DNA of 64,000 bases. Origin: Pseudomonas jinjuensis. Lineage in GTDB: Bacteria > Pseudomonadota > Gammaproteobacteria > Pseudomonadales > Pseudomonadaceae. The DNA lies in assembly GCF_900103845.1 (NCBI RefSeq), contig NZ_FNIJ01000016.1:62001-126000 (forward strand), in the 5' to 3' direction. A program made the position numbers and the translations under genes. Of this stretch, positions 32,670 to 43,522 are shown in pieces; positions within the stretch are counted from its first letter, which is position 1; each line of letters starts with the position of its first letter. Under the pieces are notes generated by a model, which did no database searches, had not been told where the DNA came from, and was given only the letters and a program-made list of their open reading frames with translations.

Positions 32670-33356
32670 GTGAACCTGAGCTATCTCGACTGGACCCTCG
32701 GCGATCTCGCCTGCTCGATCCCCGGCGCCACCCGCATCTTCCACGGACACCGCCTCGACTTCTGCTGCGGCGGCCAGAAGAGCCTGCGCGACGCCGCGCA
32801 GCGCAAGGGCCTCGACGCCGAAGCGATCGCCACCGAACTGGCCGCGCTGCTGGCGCAGGGCAACGGTGAGCAGGACTGGCGCGACGCGCCGAACGAGAAA
32901 CTGATCGCGCACATCCTCGAGCGCTACCACGAGCGACACCGCGACCAGTTGCCGGAGCTGATCCGCCTCGCTGCCCGCGTCGAGCACGTGCACGGCGACC
33001 GCAGCGACTGCCCCCATGGCCTGACCGAGCACCTGCGCGTCATGCAGCAGGAACTGGAAAGCCACATGCTGAAGGAGGAGCAGGTGCTCTTCCCGATGCT
33101 GCTCAGCGGCTTCGGCATCCAGGCCGGCGGGCCGATCTCGGTGATGCGCTTCGAACATGACCAGCATGGCGAGGCGCTGGAACACCTGCTCGAACTCACC
33201 GACCACATCACCCCGCCGCCCGGCGCCTGCAATACCTGGCAGGCGCTCTACCGCGGACTGGACGAGCTGCGCAACGACCTGATGCAGCACATCCATCTGG
33301 AAAACAACATCCTCTTCGTCCAGGCCATGCAGCCGCAGGAGTCGAATCATGGGTGA
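32670..33356 (+). CDS. ytfE: Iron-sulfur cluster repair di-iron protein (YtfE/RIC, NorA, DnrN)
   Basis: A 228-residue RIC protein that helps repair Fe-S clusters damaged by NO; NorA of Cupriavidus is the operon-equivalent. The N-terminal ScdA_N domain (about 1-60) has the conserved HRLDFCCGGQKSL. The C-terminal hemerythrin-like domain (about 80-220) provides the di-iron ligands through HILERYHERHRDQLP, ESHMLKEEQVLFP, RFEHDQHGEALE and LMQHIHLENNILF. The ATG follows AAGGAGCCCACC. Its last codons overlap the norB start by 8 bases, so translation is coupled. Confidence 0.95.
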   Translation: MNLSYLDWTLGDLACSIPGATRIFHGHRLDFCCGGQKSLRDAAQRKGLDAEAIATELAALLAQGNGEQDWRDAPNEKLIAHILERYHERHRDQLPELIRLAARVEHVHGDRSDCPHGLTEHLRVMQQELESHMLKEEQVLFPMLLSGFGIQAGGPISVMRFEHDQHGEALEHLLELTDHITPPPGACNTWQALYRGLDELRNDLMQHIHLENNILFVQAMQPQESNHG

Positions 33357-35628
33357 ATACCGCAAATACTGGTGGACCCTGATCCTGGTCCTCGGCGTCA
33401 CCTTCACCCTGCTCGGCTGGTTCGGCCGCGAGGTCTACCGCCAGGCGCCGCCGATCCCGCAACAGGTGCTCGACGCCAGCGGCCAGGTGCTGTTCACCGA
33501 GAGCGACATCCTCGACGGCCAGCAGGCCTGGCAGAGCGTCGGCGGCATGCAGCTCGGCTCGATCTGGGGCCACGGCGCCTACCAGGCGCCGGACTGGAGC
33601 GCCGACTGGCTGCACCGCGAACTGACCGCCTGGCTCGACATCGCCGCGCGCGAGGAATTCGGCCCGCACTATGCCGAGCTGGATGAAGCGTCCCAGGCGC
33701 AACTGCGCTTCCAGCTGAAGAAGGAGTACCGCGGCAACCAGGTCGACGACAAGGGCCGGCTGCATCTCTCGGCGCGCCGCGTCGAGGCGATGCAACAGAC
33801 CGCCGCCTACTACGACAAGCTGTTCAGCGCCGATCCGCAATTGCAGTCGAGCCGCGAAAGCTTCGCCATGAAGGAAGACACCCTGCCGGACCCGAAACAC
33901 CGGGCGCAGCTCAGCGAGTTCTTCTTCTGGACCGCCTGGGTCACCGCCACCGAACGTCCGGGCAGCGACGCGACCTACAGCAACAACTGGCCGCACGAGC
34001 CGCTGATCGACAACCACCCGACCGCGGAGAACGTGCTCTGGTCGATCGCCAGCGTGGTCCTGCTGGTCGCCGGCATCGGCCTGCTGGTCTGGGCCTGGGC
34101 CTTCCTGCGCAGGCATGACGAGGAGGAACCTCCGGCGCCGGCCCGCGACCCGTTGACCCTGGTCGCCCTGACGCCGTCGCAGAAGGCGCTGGGCAAGTAC
34201 CTGTTCCTGGTGGTGGCGCTGTTCAGCTTCCAGGTCATGCTCGGCGGCTTCACCGCGCACTACACGGTGGAAGGCCAGAAGTTCTACGGCTTCGACCTGT
34301 CGCAGTGGTTCCCCTACTCCCTCGTGCGCACCTGGCACCTGCAGAGCGCGCTGTTCTGGATCGCCACCGGCTTCCTCGCCGCCGGCCTGTTCCTGGCGCC
34401 GCTGATCAACGGCGGCAAGGACCCGAAATACCAGAAGCTCGGCGTCGACATCCTGTTCTGGGCGCTGGTCGTGGTGGTGGTCGGTTCGTACGCCGGCAAC
34501 TACCTGGCGATCGCCCAGGTGATGCCGCCGGAGCTGAACTTCTGGCTCGGCCACCAGGGCTACGAGTATGTCGACCTTGGCCGCCTGTGGCAGATCGGCA
34601 AGTTCCTCGGCGTGGCCTTCTGGCTGGTGCTGATGCTGCGCGGCGTGGTTCCCGCCCTGCGCAAGCCGGGCGACAAGAACCTGCTGGCGCTGCTCACCGC
34701 CTCTGTCGTGGCCATCGGCCTGTTCTACGGCGCCGGCCTGTTCTACGGCGCGCGTACCCACCTGTCGGTGATGGAGTACTGGCGCTGGTGGGTGGTGCAC
34801 CTGTGGGTGGAAGGCTTCTTCGAAGTGTTCGCCACCACCGCGCTGGCCTTCATCTTCGTCACCATGGGCCTGGTCGGGAAACGCACCGCTTCGGCAGCCT
34901 CCCTCGCTTCCGCCTCGCTGTTCATGCTCGGCGGCGTGCCGGGAACCTTCCACCACCTGTACTTCTCCGGCACCACCACGCCGGTGATGGCGGTGGGCGC
35001 CACCTTCAGCGCGCTGGAAGTGGTACCGCTGATCGTGCTCGGCTACGAGGCCTGGGAAAACTGGCGCCTGAAGCAGCGCGCTCCCTGGATGGAACAGGTG
35101 AAGTGGCCGCTGATGTGCTTCGTCGCCGTGGCCTTCTGGAACATGTTCGGCGCCGGGGTGTTCGGCTTCATGATCAACCCGCCGGTCTCGCTGTACTACG
35201 TGCAGGGCCTGAACACCACGGCAACGCACGCCCACGCGGCGCTGTTCGGGGTCTACGGCTTCCTCGCCCTCGGCTTCACCCTGCTGGTGCTGCGCTACGT
35301 GCGGCCTGACGCGGCGTTCAGCGAGCGGCTGATGCGCACCGGCTTCTGGGGCCTGAACGCCGGCCTGGTGCTGATGATCGCCACCAGCCTGCTGCCGATC
35401 GGCATCCTGCAGTTCCACGCCAGCGTCAGCCAGGGCATGTGGTACGCCCGCAGCGAAGCCTTCATGCAGCAGGACCTGCTGGAAACCCTGCGCTGGGTAC
35501 GGACCTTCGGCGACGTGGTATTCATCGTCGCAGCCCTGTCGATCGCGGCGCAGGTGGTGAAGAACCTCCTGCCGCAGCGTGAGACCGCAGGCGAACTGGT
35601 GGAGGTGCGGGTCCGCAACGACCGCTGA
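33349..35628 (+). CDS. norB: Quinol-dependent nitric oxide reductase (qNor)
   Basis: Inner-membrane haem-copper-oxidase superfamily enzyme that reduces 2 NO to N2O. At 759 residues it is the long single-subunit qNor (NorZ) form: the N-terminal extension (about 1-220; WWTLILVLGVTFTLLGWFG, then a soluble part starting ASGQVLFTESDILDGQQAW) replaces NorC but has no CXXCH haem-c site, so quinol is the donor. The catalytic part has about 12 more helices with haem/FeB histidines in WHLQSALFW (about 330), VVHLWVEGFFEVF (about 485), TFHHLYFSG (about 535) and THAHAALFGVYG (about 627). It probably detoxifies NO, since no nir or nos genes are nearby. Confidence 0.95.
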   Translation: MGEYRKYWWTLILVLGVTFTLLGWFGREVYRQAPPIPQQVLDASGQVLFTESDILDGQQAWQSVGGMQLGSIWGHGAYQAPDWSADWLHRELTAWLDIAAREEFGPHYAELDEASQAQLRFQLKKEYRGNQVDDKGRLHLSARRVEAMQQTAAYYDKLFSADPQLQSSRESFAMKEDTLPDPKHRAQLSEFFFWTAWVTATERPGSDATYSNNWPHEPLIDNHPTAENVLWSIASVVLLVAGIGLLVWAWAFLRRHDEEEPPAPARDPLTLVALTPSQKALGKYLFLVVALFSFQVMLGGFTAHYTVEGQKFYGFDLSQWFPYSLVRTWHLQSALFWIATGFLAAGLFLAPLINGGKDPKYQKLGVDILFWALVVVVVGSYAGNYLAIAQVMPPELNFWLGHQGYEYVDLGRLWQIGKFLGVAFWLVLMLRGVVPALRKPGDKNLLALLTASVVAIGLFYGAGLFYGARTHLSVMEYWRWWVVHLWVEGFFEVFATTALAFIFVTMGLVGKRTASAASLASASLFMLGGVPGTFHHLYFSGTTTPVMAVGATFSALEVVPLIVLGYEAWENWRLKQRAPWMEQVKWPLMCFVAVAFWNMFGAGVFGFMINPPVSLYYVQGLNTTATHAHAALFGVYGFLALGFTLLVLRYVRPDAAFSERLMRTGFWGLNAGLVLMIATSLLPIGILQFHASVSQGMWYARSEAFMQQDLLETLRWVRTFGDVVFIVAALSIAAQVVKNLLPQRETAGELVEVRVRNDR

Positions 35629-35643
35629 TACCCTGAAGCGATG

Positions 35644-35682
35644 AAGCCGCGGCGTCCCGGTGGACGCCGCGGCTTTTTCTTT
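35644..35682 (+). terminator. Terminator of the norB operon
   Basis: Stem GCCGCGGCGTCC/GGACGCCGCGGC with loop CGGT, followed by TTTTTCTTTTC, 15 bases after the norB stop. Confidence 0.9.
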
Positions 35683-35688
35683 TCATCT

Positions 35689-36064
35689 GATGGTGGACGT
35701 AAAAAACGACGTCCACCCTACGTGGGTTCGGTGTTCCTGCAACGGCATCCACCCCACGATCCCGCGTGGGAATGCATCCACGAAAGCTCCTGCATCCGGC
35801 TCCGGAAGAGGCAGAGGCAGCCCCAACGCCGAACCGCTGTAGGAGCGGGCCATGCCCGCGACACGCCGTGCCGAGCCAGGTCGCGGGCAAGGCTCTACAG
35901 GCTTATACGCACGGCACAAACCGTAGGGTGGATCACGCTCTATCGATCCACCATTCCCGCGTGCCAACGCCTGGATGGTGGACGTAAAAAGCGACGTCCA
36001 CCCTACGTATTTCGACCTGCAGGCGCGCCATGCGCGCGATTCGCGGGCATGGCCCGCTCCTACA
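35689..36064. repeat. Cluster of at least five palindromic intergenic repeats
   Basis: This 376-base gene-free block holds two near-identical 34-base copies of a GGTGGACGT...ACGTCCACC palindrome with an A-rich loop (35689-35722 and 35974-36007). It also has a GTAGGGTGGAT...ATCCACCATT element (35922-35955), a REP pair (35839-35862, 35881-35899) and the composite also seen at 27754 (36020-36064). No reading frame here has coding character; the frames called across it are repeat-derived. Confidence 0.8.
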
Positions 36065-36097
36065 GGGGTTATCTATCGGTGGACGTTCCCGCGCGCA

Positions 36098-36130
36098 CAA
36101 AAAAGCGAGGCCCCTTTCGGGGCCTCGCTT
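36098..36130 (-). terminator. Terminator of the glycine-zipper gene
   Basis: On the minus strand AAGCGAGGCCCC/GGGGCCTCGCTT with a GAAA-type loop, then TTTTTTGTG, 20 bases after the stop. Confidence 0.88.
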
Positions 36131-36151
36131 GTCTGGAGCGGGAAGAAAAAC

Positions 36152-36502
36152 TCAGTTCCCCGCCCGCAACCGAATGCCATCCTTCTCGACCACCTGGCCT
36201 ACCTGGAACTCCCCGTTCGGCGACCGCACGCGGCTCTCGCTGCCGTCCGCCGCCTTCACCACATAGGCGTTCTGGCTCAATCCGCTGGCATCCTGCACGC
36301 CCCAGCCGGTCAGCGCGCCGACGCCGGCGCCGAGCAGCGCACCGGCCGGGCCGCCCAGCGCACCGCCAAGCAGAACCCCGATGCCGCCGCCAAAGCCCGC
36401 GCCGACCGTGTTGTCCGCCTTCTCGGCGACCACTTCGTCGGCACTCGCTGCCAGACTGGCCAGCACCAGACCTCCCGCAGCCAACAGCCTCGCAACCTTC
36501 AT
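36152..36502 (-). CDS. Exported glycine-zipper protein
   Basis: A 116-residue exported protein with signal peptide MKVARLLAAGGLVLASLAAS (cleavage after ASA). Residues about 30-70 form a glycine-zipper (GAGFGGGIGVLLGGALGGPA, then GALLGAGVGALTGWG), as in SlyB/OmpA-anchor type proteins. The C-terminal part ends RVRSPNGEFQVGQVVEKDGI. There is no lipobox Cys, so it is not a lipoprotein. Start chosen at MKVAR behind AAGGAGAAAGAC; six upstream codons are open. It probably lies in the envelope. Confidence 0.82.
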   Translation of the reverse strand: MKVARLLAAGGLVLASLAASADEVVAEKADNTVGAGFGGGIGVLLGGALGGPAGALLGAGVGALTGWGVQDASGLSQNAYVVKAADGSESRVRSPNGEFQVGQVVEKDGIRLRAGN

Positions 36503-36659
36503 GTCTTTCTCCTTTGGCATTGAAACGACATCATGGTCACTACATAAAACGTGCCAAAGGTTATTTCCTTTACTTTCAGTCAGTTACGAAACAAGGCGGT
36601 CATTTGGACCGCGAGCCGGCACGGTCAAATGAACCCTCCGAGGTGATAAATACACCCCG

Positions 36660-37112
36660 TCACAACCCGTCGAAATCCGACTCGCGCGGCTTCTCCGGTT
36701 CGGGCGCGATGACCGGCTGCGGTTCGGAGGATTTTTCCAGCCAGTACAGCGCGAGGATCGCCAGCAGCGAGATGACGCCGCGATAGATCACGCCGAACAG
36801 CTGCGCATCCGCCGCCATGCCGCCTTCGTTCCAGGCGATCAGCAGGCGCGACAGGGTCAGGGTGAGCTGCACCAGCACCACCAGGATCAGCGCCGGCCGC
36901 AGCAACTGGCTGCGACGCAGGGCGAACAGCAGGAACAGCGCCAGGGCGAACTGGTGCCCGCCGTAGAACACCCGCGCATCGCTGACCGAGGCCGGCTCCA
37001 TCAGCAGCATGCCGCTGAGGTTGGCCATTTCGTAGGGGCGCACCCAGTAGAGCAGGCCGAGGCCGCCCCACACCAGGGCCTGGACCGACAGAACGAGACG
37101 GGCGAACAGCAT
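36660..37112 (-). CDS. DUF4345-like four-helix membrane protein
   Basis: A 150-residue membrane protein. Four hydrophobic segments are visible (about 4-24, 45-66, 70-92, 105-130), followed by a hydrophilic Pro/Glu tail ending PEKPRESDFDGL. The N-terminus MLFARLVLSVQALVWGGLGL and YWVRPYEMANLSG match the DUF4345 pattern. Function unknown. Start chosen at MLFARL with AGGAGAAT upstream; the upstream 24 codons are Arg/Gly-rich and unlikely to be translated. Confidence 0.75.
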   Translation of the reverse strand: MLFARLVLSVQALVWGGLGLLYWVRPYEMANLSGMLLMEPASVSDARVFYGGHQFALALFLLFALRRSQLLRPALILVVLVQLTLTLSRLLIAWNEGGMAADAQLFGVIYRGVISLLAILALYWLEKSSEPQPVIAPEPEKPRESDFDGL

Positions 37113-37330
37113 GCGGATTCTCCTTGGGGCCACGCGGGCCGCCTGCCAGCGCCCGCCTCCGGCCTCCTGGCCGCGTCCGGGCATGCCAATAACCCATTAC
37201 TGACCGGTCGAACCCGCGACAAGTTCGCCCCGATCGCCGAGCGGCGTCACATGCGGAAACAGGCATCGGTTTGGGCACCCCGGCGCGGCGGCGTATGCTC
37301 GGCGGATTCCAGCTTCCGGGAGCATCCGCC

Positions 37331-37765
37331 ATGCGCACGTTCGTCCTTCTCACCGCCCTGTTCGCCGGCGCCGTCCAGGCCGCCGAACCGCTGTCCATCG
37401 ACGTCCACCGCGACGCCAACTGCGGCTGCTGCAAGGACTGGATCAAACACCTGGAGGACAACGGCTTCAGCGTGCGCGACCACGTCGAGCCGAACATGAG
37501 CGAGGTGAAGACCCGCCTCGGCGTCCCCTACTCCATGGGCTCCTGTCACACCGGGGTGATCGACGGGAAGTTCGTCGAAGGCCATGTGCCGGCCGCCGAC
37601 ATCCTCAAACTGCGCGAACGCAGCGACCTGGTCGGCGCCGCGGTGCCGGGCATGCCGGTGGGGTCGCCGGGTATGGAGATGGGCAGCCGCCACGATGCCT
37701 ACCAGGTGGTGGGATTGGGCAAGGGCGGCGAGCGGGTGGTGCTGGCGGACTATCCGGCGCACTGA
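37331..37765 (+). CDS. DUF411 metal-binding periplasmic protein
   Basis: A 144-residue exported protein (signal MRTFVLLTALFAGAVQAA). The DUF411 core has the cysteine cluster DANCGCCKDWIKHLEDNGF, then GSCHTGVIDGKFVEGHVPAADI and a Met/Gly-rich stretch GMPVGSPGMEMGSRHDAY. Members are commonly found near copper-resistance genes and are thought to bind metals through the CxCC and Met/His residues. No copper genes are adjacent here; the copZ/copA locus is 17 kb away. The start follows GGGAGCATCCGCC. Confidence 0.88.
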   Translation: MRTFVLLTALFAGAVQAAEPLSIDVHRDANCGCCKDWIKHLEDNGFSVRDHVEPNMSEVKTRLGVPYSMGSCHTGVIDGKFVEGHVPAADILKLRERSDLVGAAVPGMPVGSPGMEMGSRHDAYQVVGLGKGGERVVLADYPAH

Positions 37766-37802
37766 GTTCCACCCGCCCAGTCCGGGGCCGCCTGCGCGGC
37801 CA

Positions 37803-37897
37803 TGGTGGATCGGTGGAACGTGATCCACCCTACGCTCGGCCCCAACGCAGGAATGTCCCGAAACGTAGGGTGGATGGGGCTTTTTCCATCCACCATT
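37803..37897. repeat. GTGGAT/ATCCAC palindromic repeats
   Basis: Two elements: GGTGGATCGGTGGAACGTGA plus TCCACCCTACG (37803-37834) and GTAGGGTGGATGGGGCTTTT plus TCCATCCACCATT (37864-37897). They belong to the family seen at 35922 and 57227. Confidence 0.7.
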
Positions 37898-37941
37898 CCG
37901 GGGGCGCCTGCGTGATCGAGATCGTTGGAGCCTGGCCCGCC

Positions 37942-39159
37942 CTACCCCTTCGCCGCCGGCAACAAGCCATCGGCGCGGAACATCGCCTTGATCCCGCGCA
38001 CCGCCTGGCGCAGGCGGTCGCGGTTCTCGATCAGGGCGAAGCGCACGTGGTCGTCGCCGTAGTCGCCGAAGCCGATGCCCGGCGACACGGATACCTTGGC
38101 GTCCTGCAGCAGCTTCTTGGCGAACTCCAGCGAGCCCAGGTGCGCATAGGGCTCGGGAATCTTCGCCCAGATGTACATCGATGCCTTGGGATTCTCGACC
38201 ATCCAGCCCGCCTCATGCAGGCCCTTCACCAGTACGTCGCGGCGCTTCTGGTACTGCTCGGCGATGTCGCGCACGCACTGCTGGTCGCCTTCCAGCGCGG
38301 CGATGGCGGCCACCTGCAGCGGGGTGAAGGTGCCGTAGTCGTGGTAGCTCTTGATCCGCGCCAGGGCGCTGACCAGCTCCGGGTTGCCGACCATGAAGCC
38401 GATGCGCCAGCCGGCCATGTTGTAGCTCTTCGACAGGGTGAAGAACTCCACGGCGATGTCCTTGGCGCCCGGCACCTGCATGATCGACGGCGCCTTCCAG
38501 CCGTCGAAGGTGATGTCGGCGTAGGCCAGGTCGTGCACCACCAGCACGTCGTAGCGCCTGGCGAGTTCGACCACGCGCTCGAAGAAGTCCAGCTCCACGC
38601 ACTGCGCGGTGGGGTTCGAGGGGAAGCCGAGGATCATCATCTTCGGCTTCGGGATCGACTCGCGGATCGCCCGCTCCAGCTCGTTGAAGAAATCGATGCC
38701 CGGCACCAGCGGCACCGAGCGCACCTGGGCGCCGGCGATCACCGCGCCGTAGATGTGGATCGGGTAGCTCGGGTTCGGCACCAGGATGGTGTCGCCATGG
38801 TCGAGGGTGGCGAGCATCAGGTGCGCCAGGCCTTCCTTGGAACCGATGGTGACGATGGCTTCGCTTTCCGGATCGATCTCCACGGCGTAGCGGTCGCGAT
38901 ACCAGTGCGAGATGGCCCGGCGCAGGCGCGGAATGCCGCGCGAGGTGGAGTAGCCGTGGGTGTCCTCGCGCTGGGCGACGGTGCAGAGCTTGTCGACGAT
39001 GTGCTGCGGAGTCGCGCCGTCGGGGTTGCCCATGCTGAGGTCGATGATGTCCTCGCCGCGGCGGCGGGCGGCCATCTTCAGTTCGGCGGTGATGTTGAAA
39101 ACGTAGGGGGGAAGGCGGTCGATGCGCGCAAAGCGGCGCGCTGAACGTTGTTCAGCCAT
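37942..39159 (-). CDS. alaC: Alanine transaminase AlaC
   Basis: Fold-type I PLP aminotransferase converting pyruvate plus glutamate to alanine. The protein has 405 residues from [20 protein letters not shown], close to E. coli AlaC (YfdZ). The PLP Lys is in [17 protein letters not shown] (about 240); the Asn and Asp ligands are in GFPSNPTAQ and VHDLAYADI. The 64-codon upstream extension is rejected because MAEQRS is conserved. Flanking genes are unrelated, so it is probably monocistronic. Confidence 0.93.
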   Translation of the reverse strand: MAEQRSARRFARIDRLPPYVFNITAELKMAARRRGEDIIDLSMGNPDGATPQHIVDKLCTVAQREDTHGYSTSRGIPRLRRAISHWYRDRYAVEIDPESEAIVTIGSKEGLAHLMLATLDHGDTILVPNPSYPIHIYGAVIAGAQVRSVPLVPGIDFFNELERAIRESIPKPKMMILGFPSNPTAQCVELDFFERVVELARRYDVLVVHDLAYADITFDGWKAPSIMQVPGAKDIAVEFFTLSKSYNMAGWRIGFMVGNPELVSALARIKSYHDYGTFTPLQVAAIAALEGDQQCVRDIAEQYQKRRDVLVKGLHEAGWMVENPKASMYIWAKIPEPYAHLGSLEFAKKLLQDAKVSVSPGIGFGDYGDDHVRFALIENRDRLRQAVRGIKAMFRADGLLPAAKG

Positions 39160-39374
39160 GCTGTCCTCGATGTAACGTAAGCGCCCGGAACCGTCCGAGC
39201 GACGCCGGCCACTGCGGTGGCCTGGAAAGCACCTTGGCTTTCCTGCGGCCGAACATAACGGCTCGGGTAGGCTTGCGTCCAGCCCGGCGTAGGAATTTTC
39301 GCCGGACGACCGGGCTGGCGGCGCGGCCGGCTGGGGTCGACACTGATTCAACGTTTCCGAGAGGAGGAGCCGTC

Positions 39375-40277
39375 ATGCTCTGGCAGAAAGGAAGGCGCAG
39401 CGACAACGTGGTCGATGCGCGTGGCGAATCCGGCGCCGGCGGCGGGTTCCCCGGAGGCGGCCGGCGCATCGGCGGACGCGGACTGGGCCTCGGCGGCATC
39501 GCCATCGTCGTGGTGGTCGGCCTGCTGATGGGCCAGGACCCGATGCAGATCCTCGGCAACATCATCGGCCAGATGGACACCGGCCAGGCGCCCGCGACCA
39601 CCCCGACCCAGGGCCGCCCGGCCACCGGCGCCGATCCGCAGGTGGACTTCGTGCGCTCGATCCTCGGCGACACCGAGGACACCTGGGGGCAGATCTTCAC
39701 CGCCAGCAACGCGCAGTACGAACAGCCGAAGCTGATCCTGTTCAACGGCGGGGTGAACTCGGCCTGCGGCTTCGCCTCCTCCGCGGTCGGACCGTTCTAT
39801 TGCCCCGGCGACCGCCGGGTCTACCTCGATCTCGGCTTCTTCCGCGAGATGGAGCAGAAGTTCTCCGCCGCCGGCGATTTCGCCCAGGCCTACGTGATCG
39901 CCCACGAGGTCGGCCACCACGTGCAGAACCTGCTCGGCATCAACGGCAAGATCCAGGCCGCCCGCCAGCGCGGCATGCACATGGAAGGCGCCAATGGCCT
40001 GCTGGTGCGCCAGGAGCTGCAGGCCGACTGCTTCGCCGGCGTCTGGGCCAACCACGCCCAGCAGCGCCTGAACTGGCTGGAGCCGGGCGACGTGGAGGAA
40101 GCGCTGAACGCCGCCAACGCCATCGGCGACGACACCCTGCAACGCCAGGCGCGCGGCACGGTGATGCCGGACTCCTTCACCCACGGCAGCTCGGCGCAGC
40201 GCGTGCGCTGGTTCAAGATGGGCTTCGAGAGCGGCTCGCCGGGCAAGTGCGATACGTTCAGGGCGCAGACGCTGTGA
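39375..40277 (+). CDS. ypfJ: YpfJ-family neutral zinc metallopeptidase
   Basis: A 300-residue protein of the YpfJ family (Zn_peptidase_2). The N-terminus is cytoplasmic and Gly/Arg-rich, followed by one transmembrane helix (GIAIVVVVGLLMG, about 40-52), a Thr/Pro linker, and a periplasmic peptidase domain. The zinc motif HEVGHH (in YVIAHEVGHHVQNLLG, about 178) and the third ligand region ELQADCFAGVWANHA are intact. Four Cys probably form disulfides. Substrate unknown. Start at MLWQKGRRSDNVVDARG behind GAGGAGGAG. Confidence 0.93.
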   Translation: MLWQKGRRSDNVVDARGESGAGGGFPGGGRRIGGRGLGLGGIAIVVVVGLLMGQDPMQILGNIIGQMDTGQAPATTPTQGRPATGADPQVDFVRSILGDTEDTWGQIFTASNAQYEQPKLILFNGGVNSACGFASSAVGPFYCPGDRRVYLDLGFFREMEQKFSAAGDFAQAYVIAHEVGHHVQNLLGINGKIQAARQRGMHMEGANGLLVRQELQADCFAGVWANHAQQRLNWLEPGDVEEALNAANAIGDDTLQRQARGTVMPDSFTHGSSAQRVRWFKMGFESGSPGKCDTFRAQTL

Positions 40278-40380
40278 ACCGCACGGACTGACCTGGCTCA
40301 GGCCGCACGGCCGAGGCTTCGGGTATAGAACATCGGCGCGCGCCGCTCCCGGCGCGCCCGCTATCCCTCGTGGAGCGCCG

Positions 40381-41004
40381 ATGGCCCAGCTCGACCCTCG
40401 CACCGCCAGTGAATTCTCCCGGCTTGCCCACACCCGGCAGGTGCCGGCCGGCACCCGCCTGTTCGCCCACGGCGCGGACTGCACGCATTTCGTGCGGCTG
40501 CGGGCCGGACGGGTGCGGGTCCAGACCGTCTCGCCCCAGGGCCGCGAAATCGTTCTCTACCGCGTGCATCCGGGCGAAAGCTGCATCATGACCAACGCAT
40601 GCCTGATGTCCGGCCGCGCCTACGCCGCCGAGGGCATCGCGGAAGCCGACTGCACGCTGGAAGTGCTGGCGCACGGCGACTTCGACCGGCTCATGGAGCA
40701 ATCCGCGGCCTTTCGGCAGTGGCTGTTCGCCAGTTGCGGCGAGCGCCTGGTGGAGTTGATGCTGCTCTTCGAGAACGTCGCCTTCCAGCGCATCGACATA
40801 CGCCTGGCCGCGCGCCTGCTGGAGCCCGGCCAGAACAGCCTGGCCCTGACCCACCAGCAGCTGGCCGCCGAGCTGGGCAGCTCCCGCGAGGTCATCAGCC
40901 GGCAGCTCAAGGAGTTCGAGCGGCGCGGCTGGGTACGCCTGGGCCGCGCGAGCCTGGAGATACTCCAGGCGCAGGCCCTGCGGGCACTGGCCAGCGCTGT
41001 GTGA
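40381..41004 (+). CDS. Crp/Fnr family transcription regulator
   Basis: A 207-residue regulator with an N-terminal cyclic-nucleotide-type beta-roll (about 15-120) and a C-terminal HTH (about 150-200; LTHQQLAAELGSSREVISRQ). It lacks the N-terminal Cys cluster of FNR/ANR, so it is not an oxygen-sensing Fe-S protein of that kind. It carries Cys at GADCTHF, GESCIMTNAC, EADCTLEV and FASCGERL, which could allow thiol sensing. It precedes a DUF2892 gene by 68 bases in the same direction, suggesting a small regulatory pair. Ligand unknown. Confidence 0.85.
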   Translation: MAQLDPRTASEFSRLAHTRQVPAGTRLFAHGADCTHFVRLRAGRVRVQTVSPQGREIVLYRVHPGESCIMTNACLMSGRAYAAEGIAEADCTLEVLAHGDFDRLMEQSAAFRQWLFASCGERLVELMLLFENVAFQRIDIRLAARLLEPGQNSLALTHQQLAAELGSSREVISRQLKEFERRGWVRLGRASLEILQAQALRALASAV

Positions 41005-41072
41005 CCAAGTCACTGAAGTGCGGTGCGCTCCCGCCGTACAACTGGCGCTCCATATCCCCGGAGGACAGCCTC

Positions 41073-41261
41073 ATGTTGTGCAGGAACATCCGTACGCCGG
41101 AACGTATCGTCCGCATCATTCTCGGCCTGGGGCTGCTCGCCCTGGTCTTCGTCGGCCCGCAGACGCCCTGGGGCTGGCTCGGCCTGGTCCCGCTGGTCAC
41201 CGGCGCGCTCGGCAGTTGCCCGATCTACCGGCTTTTCGGCCGCAACAGCTGTACCCGCTAG
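41073..41261 (+). CDS. DUF2892 (YgaP-like) small membrane protein
   Basis: A 62-residue protein with two hydrophobic segments. The start MLCRNIRTPERIVRIILGLG and the end GSCPIYRLFGRNSC are the DUF2892 signature, with a conserved Cys before PIY. This domain is the membrane tail of the rhodanese YgaP; here it is free-standing without the sulfurtransferase part. The ribosome-binding site GGAGGAC is 6 bases upstream. Pairing with a Crp/Fnr regulator suggests sulfur or redox regulation, as inference only. Confidence 0.82.
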   Translation: MLCRNIRTPERIVRIILGLGLLALVFVGPQTPWGWLGLVPLVTGALGSCPIYRLFGRNSCTR

Positions 41262-41313
41262 GCGCCACGGGGCAAAGCGCCGGGCCTGTCGCCGGTCGCG
41301 CCGGATGCACGTC

Positions 41314-41340
41314 CTAAAAAGGGCCGCACATGTGCGGCCC
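41314..41340 (-). terminator. Terminator of prpE
   Basis: On the minus strand GGGCCGCACATGTGCGGCCC (perfect palindrome) followed by TTTTTAGG, 35 bases after the prpE stop. Confidence 0.85.
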
Positions 41341-41375
41341 AGGCAATACGCCGGCAGAACCGGCGGCGTGGGGTT

Positions 41376-43271
<1,896 letters not shown>

Positions 43272-43522
43272 TATCTGACCCTCTGAATTGTTTTTATGGA
43301 CGGTCGAACAACGAGTATGGACGGGACCTGCGGGTCCACCATCAATCTTTGGTATAAATCCGCCAGCACGGCTGCGAACGGCTGGTCGACTTATATTGCT
43401 GGGGCGCCGGACAGGCAGATCATCGGCAGCCTCATGACCAGCAAAGCTATCACCGGGTCGGCCGGGCAAAGATCGACTAAATTGTGCTCTTGCTGGATTA
43501 AATTGCTGAGCGAGCTACCCGT

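Noticed and set aside
35689..36064. Repeated short palindromes considered as a CRISPR array
   Set aside because: The units are of different families, in both orientations, without regular spacers or cas genes.
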